Both the position numbers and the translations under genes were made by a program. The notes under the pieces are model-generated. The model was not told where the DNA came from, did no database searches, and was given only the letters and a program-made list of their open reading frames with translations. From contig CATNEN010000034.1 of NCBI GenBank assembly GCA_950097015.1, positions 4,186,001 through 4,250,000 of the forward strand: 64,000 bases of DNA, written 5' to 3'. Source of the stretch: Macrostomum hystrix (taxonomy: Eukaryota > Platyhelminthes > Macrostomidae). Positions 23,950-34,273 of this stretch are shown one piece after another. The first letter of the stretch is position 1. Every line of letters begins with the position of its first letter.

Positions 23950-26900
23950 ATGGCGACGAGATTTCCATACCCAGCGGAGTTTCAACCCGTACCAGGAGAG
24001 CCTCCTGTGCCATGGGCAAGGTGGATTTCGACATTCAACAACTTCCTGGTAGCCGAAGATCTCGGAGAGGCATCAGACGGTCGTAAAAAGGCGATTCTTC
24101 TGCACCTGCTTGGTGAGGAGGGACGCCGCCGAGCTGCCAACGTCGATGCAACAAAGTCACTTCAGGAGACCCAAGAGCTACTGAAGGACATCTTCAGCTC
24201 GCCGAGAAGCGTCATAGCAGAGCGCTTCGCCTTTCGGCAGCGAGCCCAGCACGATGGCGAGAGCATCAGCGACTACGTGATGGCCCTAAGAGAACTGGCA
24301 GCAACCTGCAACTTCGGCACGTTCCACGATGAAATGATCAGAGATCAGCTCGTGGAAAAAACCTGTGTACCTCGCATCAGGGAGCGACTTCTGATGGAGG
24401 AGGACAGCCTTACGCTGGCAGACGCCATGAAGATTGCTGGAAGAATCGAAGCAGCAATCAAGGATGCCAAGCAGGTCAGCAGCCAAGAGCTTCAGGTGAA
24501 AGCGGTGAACAAGAGACCAACTGCTCGTCCCATCAAGAGAATTGCAACGCCGAGTTCGAAGTGCACCCGATGCGGAGGCAATCACGAGAACAAGAGCGAA
24601 TGCAAGGCGATGGGGCAAAAGTGCAGACGATGCGGCAAGACGAACCATTTCGCGAAAATGTGCCGCATGAAAACGGTCTCTGCGATCGACACCAAAGAGA
24701 CCGTAGAGTCCAGCCTGACAGTCCTGGCCGTGAACAACAGGAGCATCGACAACTTATTCTGTGACTGCCACTTGGACGGGCAGACGATCCGACTACAGAT
24801 CGACTGTGGTGCTGCCGTCTCGTTGCTGAACGCGGAGACGTTCAAGAAGTCCTTCGCTAGGCACCCGCTGATTCCGACGAGCACAAGACTGGAGGCATAC
24901 GGCGGATTTGCGATCAAGACCATCGGCAAAGTCGAACTTCCAGTGACGTTCAACGACATCAGAACAGAAGCCACATTCTACGTCGCCGACAAAGGAGCGA
25001 ACATCCTGGGCCGCGACCTGTTTCAGGCCCTCGGATTCAGAATCTTCCAAGGCGACAACAGTGTGATGAGTATCAGCGAGACTACGATCGAGCGCGACTT
25101 TCCCGGAATCTTCGATGGCCTGGGCCGGTCCAAGAGCTTCATTCATCGGACAAAGATCGACGCCTCGGTCAAGCCAGTGTCTCAGCCAATGCGGAAGCTG
25201 CCGATTGGCCTGAAGGACGAAGTGACGTCAGAGATCAGCCAGATGGAGCAGCAAGGTATCATTGAGAAGGTCGACGCGTCCGAGTGGGTCAGCAACGTGG
25301 TCGTGACGCGCAAGAAGGAGTCCAACAAGGTTCGCCTCTGCGTGGATCTGCGGCAGGTCAACAAGGCGGTGATCGCAGACCGCTATCCGGTACCGTCAAT
25401 CGAGGACCTATCAGCCAGTATCAACGGGTCGAAGTGCTTCAGCAAGCTGGATCTGCGTCAGGGCTACCAGCAGATTCCGCTGCATCCAGACTCTCGAGGA
25501 CTGACGTGCTTCATCACTGATGCCGGCCTGTACCAGTTTACCGTGGTGCCATTCGGGCTATCCAGCTCCGGAGCTGCCTTCCAGCGAGCCCTGCAGACGG
25601 TGCTTCGAGGAGCTCCAGGCGCCATCAACATTGTGGACGACATCCTGGTGCACGGCAAGGACGAGACTGAGCACGACAAGAACCTCCGAGAAGTCCTAGG
25701 GCGGATCCATCGCGAAGGCTTCACACTCAATCGAGATAAGTGCAAATTCCGGCAGGCGAGCGTGGATTTTTTCGGATTGGTCATCTCTTCAGACGGCATC
25801 AAACCGACCAAGTCCAACGTCGACGCAATTCTAAGAATTCCTGAGCCAACAACGGTCGCGCAAATTCAATCGTTCCTCGGCGCAGTGAACTTTTTGCACA
25901 AGTTCATACCGCATTACTCAGCGATCGCAGAGCCTCTGAGACAACTACTCAAAAAGGACGCGGACTGGCACTGGGGTGAGCGAGAACGTACAGCCTTCCA
26001 CAAACTCAAGTCAGCCGTAACCAGCAGCCCAGTGCTAGCTCATTTTGACTGCCAAGCTGAGACGTATGTCACCTGTGAGACGCAAGACGCAAGACGCAGA
26101 AACTACGCAGACGGACTGGGGGCGGTACTCAGCCAAGTACAAAATGGAAAAGAGGTGCCAATCGCGTTCGCATCGAGAGCACTCAGCCCAGCGGAAAAGC
26201 GATACTCAGCCGGAGAGCGAGAAGCCCTGGCCTGTGTATGGAGCATCGAACGCTGGCACTACTATCTATACGGCAGACGAGTAACGCTGCGTACCGACCA
26301 CAAGGCCCTGACGACTCTGCTCGACTCGAAAGGCATGGGGCACAGGCCTCTGCGCATTCATCGATGGGTCGAGAGACTTCGCGGCTACGATGTCCGGTTC
26401 GAGCACATCCCTGGCGCTGAAAACAAGTGCGCGGACATGTTGTCCAGATGGGCCACGACGGAGCGCGTTCCAGCCGAGGAGACCGACGAGGAGGGCTACG
26501 TCTACGCAGTCGTCAATTCGAAGGCATTGCTGACGGCAGACGCACTGGCAACGGCGACCAAGGAGGACGAAGTGCTGCAGGCGGTTCTGCGGTACATCTC
26601 GGGCGGCTGGCCAACGAAGGTGGACAGCTCTCTGAAGCCGTACTTCAACGTCCGGGACGAGCTGTTCTGCTGGAACAACGGTCAGTGCCTCGGTCGTGGT
26701 GAACGCGCGATCATCCCGACGAGCCTACGACTTCAAGTCATCGAGGAGGCCCACGAAGGGCATCCAGGCGTCGTTCGGTCAAAGCAGCGGTGCCGCGACA
26801 CGGTCTGGTTTCCCGGAATCGACCGGCAGGTGGAGGACTACGTCAAGAACTGCACGGCCTGCACTCTGGCGGAGAAAACCGGCAAGCCTCAACAGACGAT

Positions 26901-27894
26901 CATGACACCAGTCGAGTGGCCGGCAGGTCCATGGGGCAAGATCGAAATTGACATCTTCGGCGAGATCGCTGCGGCTCCACGGCATCAGCGGTTCCTACTG
27001 GTGACCCACGACCTATACAGCAAGTGGCCGGAGATCGCAGCCATGGAAACCGTCACTTCTGCCAACATCATCAAGACGCTCCGGAAGTTATTCGGCCGGT
27101 GGGGAGTACCGAAGATGCTGATCAGCGACAACGGACCCCAGTTCGTCAGCGACGAGTTCGAAGAGTTCCTGCGAGCCGAGGGCATCAAGCACAGCCGAGC
27201 GAGCCGGTACTACCCGCAAGGCAACGGCGGAGTCGAGCGATTAAACCGCAGTCTGAAGGAAGGCCTGGCAGCGAACCTGAGGGCGGGAGCGAAGTTTGAG
27301 GACGCCATCGACCTGGTGCTCAAGACCTACAGGACCAGCCAGCACGCTCTTACCGGGCTGACTCCAGCCGAGCTGATGATCGGGCGCAAGCTGCGGTCCG
27401 GACTGCGACTGCTCAGACCGACTCAAGAACAACTGCCGAGCGACGACGACCTGCGCGACAGCATCGCACAGAGGCAAGCCAAGAACGCCGACTACACCAA
27501 CAAGCGAAGGCGAGCCCGAGACTCAGCATTCGAGGCCGGAGACTGGGTCTGGCGGCAGGTGCCGCACCGGGCGCACAAGCTGGCAACCCGACTAAAGGAG
27601 CCGCTCAAGATCGCCTCCCGAGCAGGGCGCAACACCTTCGTGCTGTCCGACGGTACAAAGTGGCACGCGAGTCGCTTGGTCAAGTGCAATGACTCGTCGG
27701 CATGCAGCGACGCAGCTGACCGAGCGGACGAGCGGTTCGAGACGCCCCTGCTGCCTGAGCCGGGGGCCAGGGCGGCGACGGCGCCGCCACCACCGCCCGG
27801 CGACCTGACACCCGAGGCGGCGCCCCGAAGGTCGACTCGAATTCGACGGCAACCGGCGCGTTACCCTCTTCCAGAAGGAGGGAGAATGTTGTGA
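23950..27894 (+). CDS. Gag-Pol polyprotein of the inner LTR element
   Basis: 1314 residues, no stop or frameshift. In order, with approximate positions: gag; two zinc knuckles (C205-C218 CTRCGGNHENKSEC, C225-C238 CRRCGKTNHFAKMC); aspartic protease with active site QIDCGA (285-287), where the usual residue after Asp is Ser or Thr; reverse transcriptase with VDD at 562-564; RNase H around 709-800 with an odd in-frame insertion at its first catalytic Asp; integrase zinc finger (H935, H938, C968, C971); integrase core D1001, D1060, E1096 (D-D-35-E). The C-terminal tail is Pro/Arg-rich with no chromodomain seen. Start chosen at the first ATG after the LTR; it overlaps the primer-binding-type sequence. 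The stop lies inside the 3' LTR. Confidence 0.93.
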   Translation: MATRFPYPAEFQPVPGEPPVPWARWISTFNNFLVAEDLGEASDGRKKAILLHLLGEEGRRRAANVDATKSLQETQELLKDIFSSPRSVIAERFAFRQRAQHDGESISDYVMALRELAATCNFGTFHDEMIRDQLVEKTCVPRIRERLLMEEDSLTLADAMKIAGRIEAAIKDAKQVSSQELQVKAVNKRPTARPIKRIATPSSKCTRCGGNHENKSECKAMGQKCRRCGKTNHFAKMCRMKTVSAIDTKETVESSLTVLAVNNRSIDNLFCDCHLDGQTIRLQIDCGAAVSLLNAETFKKSFARHPLIPTSTRLEAYGGFAIKTIGKVELPVTFNDIRTEATFYVADKGANILGRDLFQALGFRIFQGDNSVMSISETTIERDFPGIFDGLGRSKSFIHRTKIDASVKPVSQPMRKLPIGLKDEVTSEISQMEQQGIIEKVDASEWVSNVVVTRKKESNKVRLCVDLRQVNKAVIADRYPVPSIEDLSASINGSKCFSKLDLRQGYQQIPLHPDSRGLTCFITDAGLYQFTVVPFGLSSSGAAFQRALQTVLRGAPGAINIVDDILVHGKDETEHDKNLREVLGRIHREGFTLNRDKCKFRQASVDFFGLVISSDGIKPTKSNVDAILRIPEPTTVAQIQSFLGAVNFLHKFIPHYSAIAEPLRQLLKKDADWHWGERERTAFHKLKSAVTSSPVLAHFDCQAETYVTCETQDARRRNYADGLGAVLSQVQNGKEVPIAFASRALSPAEKRYSAGEREALACVWSIERWHYYLYGRRVTLRTDHKALTTLLDSKGMGHRPLRIHRWVERLRGYDVRFEHIPGAENKCADMLSRWATTERVPAEETDEEGYVYAVVNSKALLTADALATATKEDEVLQAVLRYISGGWPTKVDSSLKPYFNVRDELFCWNNGQCLGRGERAIIPTSLRLQVIEEAHEGHPGVVRSKQRCRDTVWFPGIDRQVEDYVKNCTACTLAEKTGKPQQTIMTPVEWPAGPWGKIEIDIFGEIAAAPRHQRFLLVTHDLYSKWPEIAAMETVTSANIIKTLRKLFGRWGVPKMLISDNGPQFVSDEFEEFLRAEGIKHSRASRYYPQGNGGVERLNRSLKEGLAANLRAGAKFEDAIDLVLKTYRTSQHALTGLTPAELMIGRKLRSGLRLLRPTQEQLPSDDDLRDSIAQRQAKNADYTNKRRRARDSAFEAGDWVWRQVPHRAHKLATRLKEPLKIASRAGRNTFVLSDGTKWHASRLVKCNDSSACSDAADRADERFETPLLPEPGARAATAPPPPPGDLTPEAAPRRSTRIRRQPARYPLPEGGRML

Positions 27895-28136
27895 TTGACA
27901 ATGCTTGCGCATATGCTTGAAAACTGACAATGAACTATTGACCATATTGAATGCGTGCGTGGGCGCATACGGCACTCAGGCTAGAGTGAGTAGGATTGCG
28001 TATTGAGTTGTCAACGTGCATTATTAAGCAACGTGCAAGTAGGAGATGAACTCTATAAATATAATGTGAGCGAGACTTGTGTCTCTGAGCGTGAAACTTC
28101 AATCAACAAAACTCTTGTGTCAATTAGAACACAACA
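27887..28136 (+). repeat. 3' LTR of the inner element
   Basis: 250 bp, one mismatch to the 5' LTR (TATAAA here, TATAAG there). It supplies the gag-pol stop codon at 27892-27894. Confidence 0.95.
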
Positions 28137-30855
28137 GTCAGGAACTTGGAAAACTGGTCCTGCATCACCAGCAGGTAGCTGTTGCCTCGATCTGATGTCG
28201 GCACCTTCAGCACGTCGACCGCCACCGTCTGCCAGGGCTTGCCGATCGGCATCTCACCGAGTGGGGCTGCGGGCCGGTGCTGCGCCTTTTTCAGCTGGCA
28301 GGTCTGGCACTCCTGACAGAAACTCACCGCGTCGCTCTGCAGCCCAGGCCAGTACGCAGTCTGCTTCAGAGTGTCGGCCATTTTCTCCGGTCCGAAATGG
28401 CCGCCGATGCCCTCGTGGAAGTCAGTCAGGAACTGGCGCTGCAGCAACTCCGGGATCACAGGGACTTCTCTCGGCCCCGCAGCATCATTGAAAACCCGGC
28501 AGAGAAGACGGTCTTGAATTCGTAACTTCCGCCAGATACGGCTGAGGTGTCGCAGTCTGCTGTCGGACCATCTTGGCCGAGTCCCGCTGTCGTTCTGCAG
28601 GGCATCGATGACTAGCTGAAGCTTCGGATCAGCCCTCTGCGCCTGTCGCAACTCCCGGTTGGACACCTGCGGCTGCAGCTCCGTTGCCGACGACGCTCCG
28701 ATCGTTTCGCAGTGGCCCTCGTGCATCCTCGACAGGCCGTCCGCCTCCACGTTGTCGACGCCCTTGGTGTACTTGATGGTAAAGGCGAATTCCTGCAGCA
28801 GCAACCGCCAGCGCCCGAGCCGGCCGTGGCTGTCGACCCGCTGGGAATTAAGAAACGTGAGCGGGCAGTGGTCGATGAAGACCGTGAAATGCCGACCGAG
28901 CAGGTAGTGGCGGTAAGTCTTCAGCGCGTGCAGGATCGCCAGGCACTCCTTCTCGACGGTTGAATAGCCCTTCTCCGGAGCCGTGAGTGCTCTGCTGCAG
29001 TACTCTATCACCTGGTCGCCTTGCTTGAGCACTATTCCGACTCCGGTGTTGCTGGCATCCGTGTAGAGCTGGAACTCCTTGGAAAAATCCGGGTGGCCGA
29101 TGATCGGCGGCTGCTGAAGGGCCTCTTTGAGCCGTCGAAATGCCGTGCCGCACTCGTCAGTTCACTCGAACTTCTCCGTCTTGCTTGTCAGTCTGTGCAG
29201 CGGTCCGGCGATATCGGAGAAGCTCGGCACGTACTTCCTGTACTGGTTGCAAAGGCCTAGGAACTGCCGCACCTGCGTTGGGGACTGCGGCTCCGGCCAC
29301 TCTTGGATGGCGCGCACCTTCTCGGGACTCACAGTGGCACCCTTGGCAGAGAACACGGTGCCGAGAAACGTGACCTCCGGCAGGCCCAGCTGGCACTTGC
29401 TGCCCCTGACTGTGAGCCCGGCGCCTCTGATCTTCTCGAACACTTCTCGTAGGTGCTGTAGATGTTCGGCATTCGACTTGGAGAAGCACAGCGTGTCATC
29501 CATGTAGGTGAAGGTTTGCTCGGCGCCTTTGAACACGCGGTTCATCAGGATGGTGAATGAGCTCGGGCCGCCGCAGACGCCCTGCGGCATCCTCTTGAAC
29601 TGATACAGCGGCATGCCGGGCCCAGGGTTGAAAGCTGTCTTCTGCCTGTCTTCCGTCTTCATCGGGATTTGGAAGTAGCCGCCGTTCAGATCAATCACCG
29701 AGAAGATCTCGTTGCCAGCCAGCTTGTCCTTGACAAAGTCCATCTGCGGAATGCCCTGCGCCGACCGCACCGTCTTCTTGTTCAGCTCGCGGTAGTCGAT
29801 CGTCAGCCGCAGGTCTCCGTTCTTCTTCCGAACGTACACGCCACGTACGGGCTGTCCGACTCCTCGATGATGTCGTTGTCCAGCAGCTCCTGAATGAGCT
29901 TGTTCACCTCGGGTTCCCAGTGCACCGGCAGCTTCCTTGGAGGAATCCGCACCGGAACATCGTCGATCAGGGGGATGCTGTGCTCGTGGCGATCTGTCAG
30001 TCCCGGCCGCCTGGAGAAGATGTCGCTGAACTCGTGCACCAGGGCTCGGATGTCCGGGTCCTTTACGACAGGCAGGTCGACCTCTTTCGTGCTGAAATCC
30101 GGCACGAGCTTCTCTTCGAGGTCCTCCAGCTGACTGTCTGCATCGAGATGGCTCACGCCGTCCATCACGCACGAGCTCTTTGGTGGTGCCTCTGCGCTGT
30201 CGCTGAAGTCCAGGCACATGTTGCTGGCCTTGATGAAGTCCAGCCCGATGATGACGGCAGCCACCAGGCCTTCCGACACGTAGAACGGGTGCTGCCGCTC
30301 GATGCTGCCGAGCGACACCGCCAGGCTGGCCACCTGCCGCACCGGCACCGCCTGCTGGTTGACTGCCCGCAGTTCCAGGTGGACGCTTTCCAACTGAACT
30401 CGCTGCATGCTCTGAAGGACCTGCTTGTCCACGATTGATACCTGGCTGCCCGAGTCGATCAGCGCCATGACGTCCGCACCTCCGATCTTGCACTGCAGCT
30501 TGGATGTTGCCGGGTTCGGTCTGATGACGACTGCTGCTGCGCTGCTGCCTGCTGTGCCTGCGCCGCCCCCCTCTGCGCCCCGGAACAATCCACTCACGCT
30601 GGGGCCCGCGCTCAGAACTGGCCAGGGTTGCGGGCTCCGCCCCGGCCGTTGCCGTTTCCCGACGGCTTCTTGCAGTTTCTGGCGAGGTGGCCGCGTTGGT
30701 TGCAGTTCCAGCAGGTTACCTCGCGCTGTCTCCTCGCACTGCGAACCGCGCAGGAGTCGGAAGCCTCCGAGCCCAGCTTCGCTGCCAGGTCTTGGACCGT
30801 CGCCTGCAGTGAGCTGACCGCGGCCCTCAGATCTGCGGTCTCGGTGCTGCCGCAA
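28137..30855 (-). pseudogene. Outer element protease, reverse transcriptase, RNase H and integrase zinc finger (5' part of pol, broken)
   Basis: Pol lies in a frame different from gag and overlaps its end, as in many Gypsy-type elements. Seen in order: protease ALIDSGSQVSIV; RT with LTIDYRELNKKT, FSVIDLNGGYFQIP and TYMDD; RNase H with YCSRALTAPEKGYSTVEKE and FIDHCPLTFL; integrase HHCC (CQECQTCQLKKAQ) and the first catalytic region (AVDVLKV). Breaks: a frameshift near 29830 between the protease/RT start (ending ESDSPYVA) and the RT body (starting YVRKKNGD); an in-frame stop at 29162-29164 between RT and RNase H; and the inner element at 28136. It cannot encode a full Pol now. Confidence 0.9.
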
Positions 30856-31403
30856 GTAGTTCCGGCTGCCGCCGCGAGGGGCGGCCGGCTTCCATCCGTG
30901 GTGGCAGAAGGCAGCTCCAGTAGCAGCTGTGCCCGCGCAAGAGCGTCGCTTACCGTCTTGACTGACGCATCGGCTCTGATTTGCCTGCTGACATCCGCTG
31001 GCAGTCCGCGGATGAAGTGATGGGTCAGCATGGTGTCTGTGGCGTCCTTGTTGCTCACGCCAGCGTCCTTGAGCAGCTGCTTCAGGTGATAGAGAAACAG
31101 CCGAGGAGGTTCCCCAGGCAGCAGCTTCCGGCTCTCAAATGCCTCCAGCGCTGAGAAGTGCTGGCTTTCTGGGTGAAATGCCTCGGTCAATGCTTGGGTC
31201 ACCTGACTGTAGTCGCTCTTATCCTTGTCGCCGAGCTCAAGGAAGACCGCCAGAGCCTCGCCATCCAGAAACGTTGGCAGATGCAAGTGCTTATCATTTG
31301 TCCACTTGTTGGCTGCCGCACACAGCTCAAACCGCTGCAGCCACTCCTTAAAGTTTCCAGAGCTTAAAGTTCTCGGAATCGCGCGATGACTGCCCTCTGC
31401 CAT
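30612..31403 (-). CDS. Gag of the outer LTR element
   Basis: 263 residues, start ATG at 31403 only 19 nt past the 5' LTR. Capsid-like region (FKEWLQRFELCAAANKW ... FEAFESRKLLPGE-type helices) then one CCHC zinc knuckle, CWNCNQRGHLARNC, and a Gly/Arg-rich tail. Uninterrupted, unlike the pol region. It would package element RNA in virus-like particles. Confidence 0.85.
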   Translation of the reverse strand: MAEGSHRAIPRTLSSGNFKEWLQRFELCAAANKWTNDKHLHLPTFLDGEALAVFLELGDKDKSDYSQVTQALTEAFHPESQHFSALEAFESRKLLPGEPPRLFLYHLKQLLKDAGVSNKDATDTMLTHHFIRGLPADVSRQIRADASVKTVSDALARAQLLLELPSATTDGSRPPLAAAAGTTCGSTETADLRAAVSSLQATVQDLAAKLGSEASDSCAVRSARRQREVTCWNCNQRGHLARNCKKPSGNGNGRGGARNPGQF

Positions 31404-31422
31404 TCTGAGCTCTGCTACCACT

Positions 31423-31654
31423 TGTAACACGCGGTATTTGGCGGTGTGAAACCAGATTCTACGAAGGCCCCGTGAGGCCGTGCTTGTTGTATTTATGTCA
31501 GTTGCGATTACGTAATCAGCGATGTACAGTAAATGAACGATGTTAAACGAACGAACAGTAAATACGATAGAATGATTCAGCAAATTATTAGAAATATTCC
31601 TACAATGTTACCATTCAAAAACTGCCTCAAAGGCCAGGAATAAAAACCATTACA
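31423..31654 (-). repeat. 5' LTR of the outer element
   Basis: 232 bp, TGTAA...TTACA ends; joins the resumed 41-bp minisatellite at CATG (31655-31658). Confidence 0.95.
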
Positions 31655-32330
31655 CATGTGCGATGTGAGTCACACCCAGAGGCTGAGTGGTGGCACATGT
31701 GCAATGTGAGTCACACCCAGAGGCTGAGTGGTGGTACATGTGCAATGTGAGTCACACCCAGAGGCTGAGTGGTGGCACATGTGCAATGTGAGTCACACCC
31801 AGAGGCTGAGTGGTGGTACATGTGCAATGTGAGTCACACCCAGAGGCTGAGTGGTGGTACATGTGCAATGTGAGTCACACCCAGAGGCTGAGTGGTGGTA
31901 CATGTGCAATGTGAGTCACACCCAGAGGCTGAGTGGTGGTACATGTGCAATGTGAGTCACACCCAGAGGCTGAGTGGTGGTACATGTGCAATGTGAGTCA
32001 CACCCAGAGGCTGAGTGGTGGCACATGTGCAATGTGAGTCACACCCAGAGGCTGAGTGGTGGTACATGTGCAATGTGAGTCACACCCAGAGGCTGAGTGG
32101 TGGCACATGTGCAATGTGAGTCACACCCAGAGGCTGAATGGTGGTACATGTGCAATGTGAGTCACACCCAGAGGCTGAATGGTGGTACATGTGCAATGTG
32201 AGTCACAACCAGAGGCTGAGTGGTGGTGGTACATGTGCAATGTGAGTCACAACCAGAGGCTGAGTGGTGGCACATGTGCAATATGAGTCACACCCAGAGG
32301 CTGAGTGGTGGCACATGTGCAATGTGAGGT
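31655..32330. repeat. 41-bp minisatellite, right part
   Basis: About 16 further copies of the unit at 22028-22504. The last units carry an extra ggt and a cacaacc variant. Confidence 0.95.
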
Positions 32331-32623
32331 TTTGGTTAAGCAACTGAAATCACATGTTTTACTTAAAACGTATAATTCAAATTATATTGTCCTTGCTGAT
32401 TCATGTGAATATGTGACTCCATATGTGCTAAATTTGCGTCAAATGAATATCAATCATACTGAATCATAATTTTAACATAAATCGAAATCGACAGCAAAAA
32501 TTTACTTATCCGAGACGTTCAACCAGCTATTAACTTTCATCTGAGCGTCTCAATCAATTTGCCACTCTATACCCAGCGCCATACCACACCAGCAAACTGT
32601 TCAACCTGCAGGCTACTGCGGTG
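32331..32623. other. AT-rich spacer, no feature seen
   Basis: Forms the 3' flank of LamG-like copy B and is not clearly alignable with the 3' flank of copy A. Confidence 0.4.
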
Positions 32624-34273
32624 TCAGTTATTTCTGCACCAGGTGTCAATCTCAGCCACTTGGTCATTTGTGAGCTGACCTCTAGCCAGAGCGAAGCACT
32701 GCAGCCAGCCCTTTGAGATAGATAGAGCAGCTTTGCCTGCTCCCAGTCGCAAGCAGCCGTACTGCTCAGCCGAGTTCAGACGGTCCGCAGCAGAGTTTTC
32801 AGGTACAACTGCAGGGCGTGCCTTGTACAGTCCGTTGTAATACAGAGTGGTGGAATCGTTGCTGCCAGAGCTGTAGCCATACGAAGCGAATTCGCTAGTG
32901 TTGAGAAATGCTCCCATATTAGTACCAAACTGATTGTACTGTACAGACTGCGTCGAAAGCTGAATTCGCGCTAATGAGCCCTGAAAGGACAGGCTAAGCC
33001 GATCGCTCACGCGGCCATTATCGTTGCACCCGAAGAAGGATAGAAGGATCATGGAATTTACAGTGTCTCTGAAATTGAATGGCAAAAAGGCGAATTTCTT
33101 GATTTGTAATGAACCTAATGAACTACAAGTGTTAATCGGCTAATCTCGGTATTGCTGTGCCTTTTGCTTGACTGTATGTTTTACCGGCACCCTTTTGTTT
33201 GGGAATATACGTAACATACGGCTGACAGTCTTGTACGGCGCCGTCTCTGTGTCGCTCATCTTTCAAGCCCCGATGAAGCCATACCCAAGCATGATTGAGT
33301 TAGCTAAAGCTAAACGACAGTTAATAACATCACACCATACTTGATAGCCAAGCCGAGTCAGGTAGATGTCACTTACTCATTGTTCTGCTGAAAGAGTCCC
33401 CTCACGTAGACGGTGACATTTGAGACCGGGATGAACATCTCGTGCGTGTCGGGTGCAGTGGTCACAGTCAGCCAAGATCTTGGCTCACCAGTCAAGTAGA
33501 TCCCCATGGACTTGTTGTAAAGCACTGCGCTGGGCACAGGTGCCATCGGGTGGCTGCCGACAGCAACTGTCGCCAGGTTGAACAGGCCGATACGGAAGTT
33601 GAGCAGCAGCTTCAGGGACTGCTGAACTGCAGTGCTCAGACTGCTAGTGTGCTCTGCAATGAGAAATTATCTCAAAGAGTAAAGTTGCTTATGCAGTGCG
33701 TGACTTGTCAGGTAGGCACACTCACACACACACCAGTGCACCTGCAATTCTAGCCGTAACTCACGGTACTGCTCAAAACTCACGATGCTGGAAGGCGCTC
33801 ACAGCCTTCGTGTCGACGTATGTGCCGCAGCCGTCGCCGGTGTCGGGCAGCCAGAGGCTCAGGAAGGCCTGCGCAGTGGCCCGCACGCACTGTCCCGAGC
33901 GGAGCAGCGACACGGCTGCGCACCACGGCGTCCTCCGGCAGTGCAGGACGCAGCTCAGCGTCTGGCAGCCGGCCGACACGGCCGCCGGTTGTGCGGTCGA
34001 GCAGACGACCACTCGCGACACGCTCTCGCTTGACTCGACGTCGATGCCAGTCGACTGGGCCTCCGTCAGTGTGGGACAGGCGCTGAACTTGTTGAAGTTG
34101 GCGATTTTGAGAGCGGACGCTGAGACCACGATGACCAGAGAGATGGTGAGGTAGGTGAGGCACTGAAGCACACGAGAATATGTTATTAAAGGTGTAAGCA
34201 GTAATTGTTTACTTTTTTAAAGAAAATCCTTATTCGTAGCACGCAGAAATTTCCTCACCTGATCTAGCAGCAT
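32624..34273 (-). CDS. Secreted cysteine-rich / LamG-like protein, copy B
   Basis: Exons in transcript order: 34273-34259, 34162-33784, 33653-33377, 33068-32624; exon lengths (15, 379, 277, 445 nt) and phases are identical to copy A, giving 371 residues. Exons 1-3 encode the same protein as copy A with about two silent differences. Exon 4 differs at about 13 positions, roughly seven of them changing an amino acid (for example E/G in FFxCNDNG, R/Q in QYNxFG, R/G in NMxAF, D/G in AEQYxCL). The LYYNG and GWLQCFALARGQL features are kept, so both copies look functional. Intron 3 lacks about 54 bp present in A. Confidence 0.8.

Larger units (their letters stand above)
23699..28136 (+). mobile_element. 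Ty3/Gypsy-type LTR retrotransposon (inner element), nested and nearly intact
   Basis: 4438 bp with 250-bp LTRs (23699-23948 and 27887-28136) that differ at a single base (G at 23871, A at 28059). TGTTG...CAACA ends and a 5-bp GTCAG target duplication. A polypurine tract AGAAGGAGGGAGAA directly precedes the 3' LTR. A primer-binding-type TGGCGACGAG begins two bases after the 5' LTR. One continuous gag-pol frame fills the whole interior. LTR identity indicates a very recent insertion. Domain order (protease-RT-RNase H-integrase) is that of Metaviridae-type elements; a Mag/K02A2.6-like clade is my guess. Confidence 0.95.
22505..31654 (-). mobile_element. Ty3/Gypsy-type LTR retrotransposon (outer element), interrupted by a second element
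   Basis: Two 232-bp LTRs (22505-22736 and 31423-31654) differ at only two positions and have the TGTAA...TTACA ends. A 4-bp target duplication CATG flanks the element at 22501-22504 and 31655-31658. Reading the minus strand: primer-binding-type TGGTAGCAGAGC just after the 5' LTR; gag (31403-30612); protease, RT and RNase H (30855-28137); a foreign element at 23699-28136; then the rest of integrase (23698-22852); and a polypurine tract GGGGGAGAAA abutting the 3' LTR. Several frame breaks make it defective. Confidence 0.95.

Noticed and set aside
28003-28491. 162-residue ORF starting in the inner 3' LTR
   Set aside because: It runs out of the LTR into antisense outer-element pol; a junction artefact of the nested insertion.
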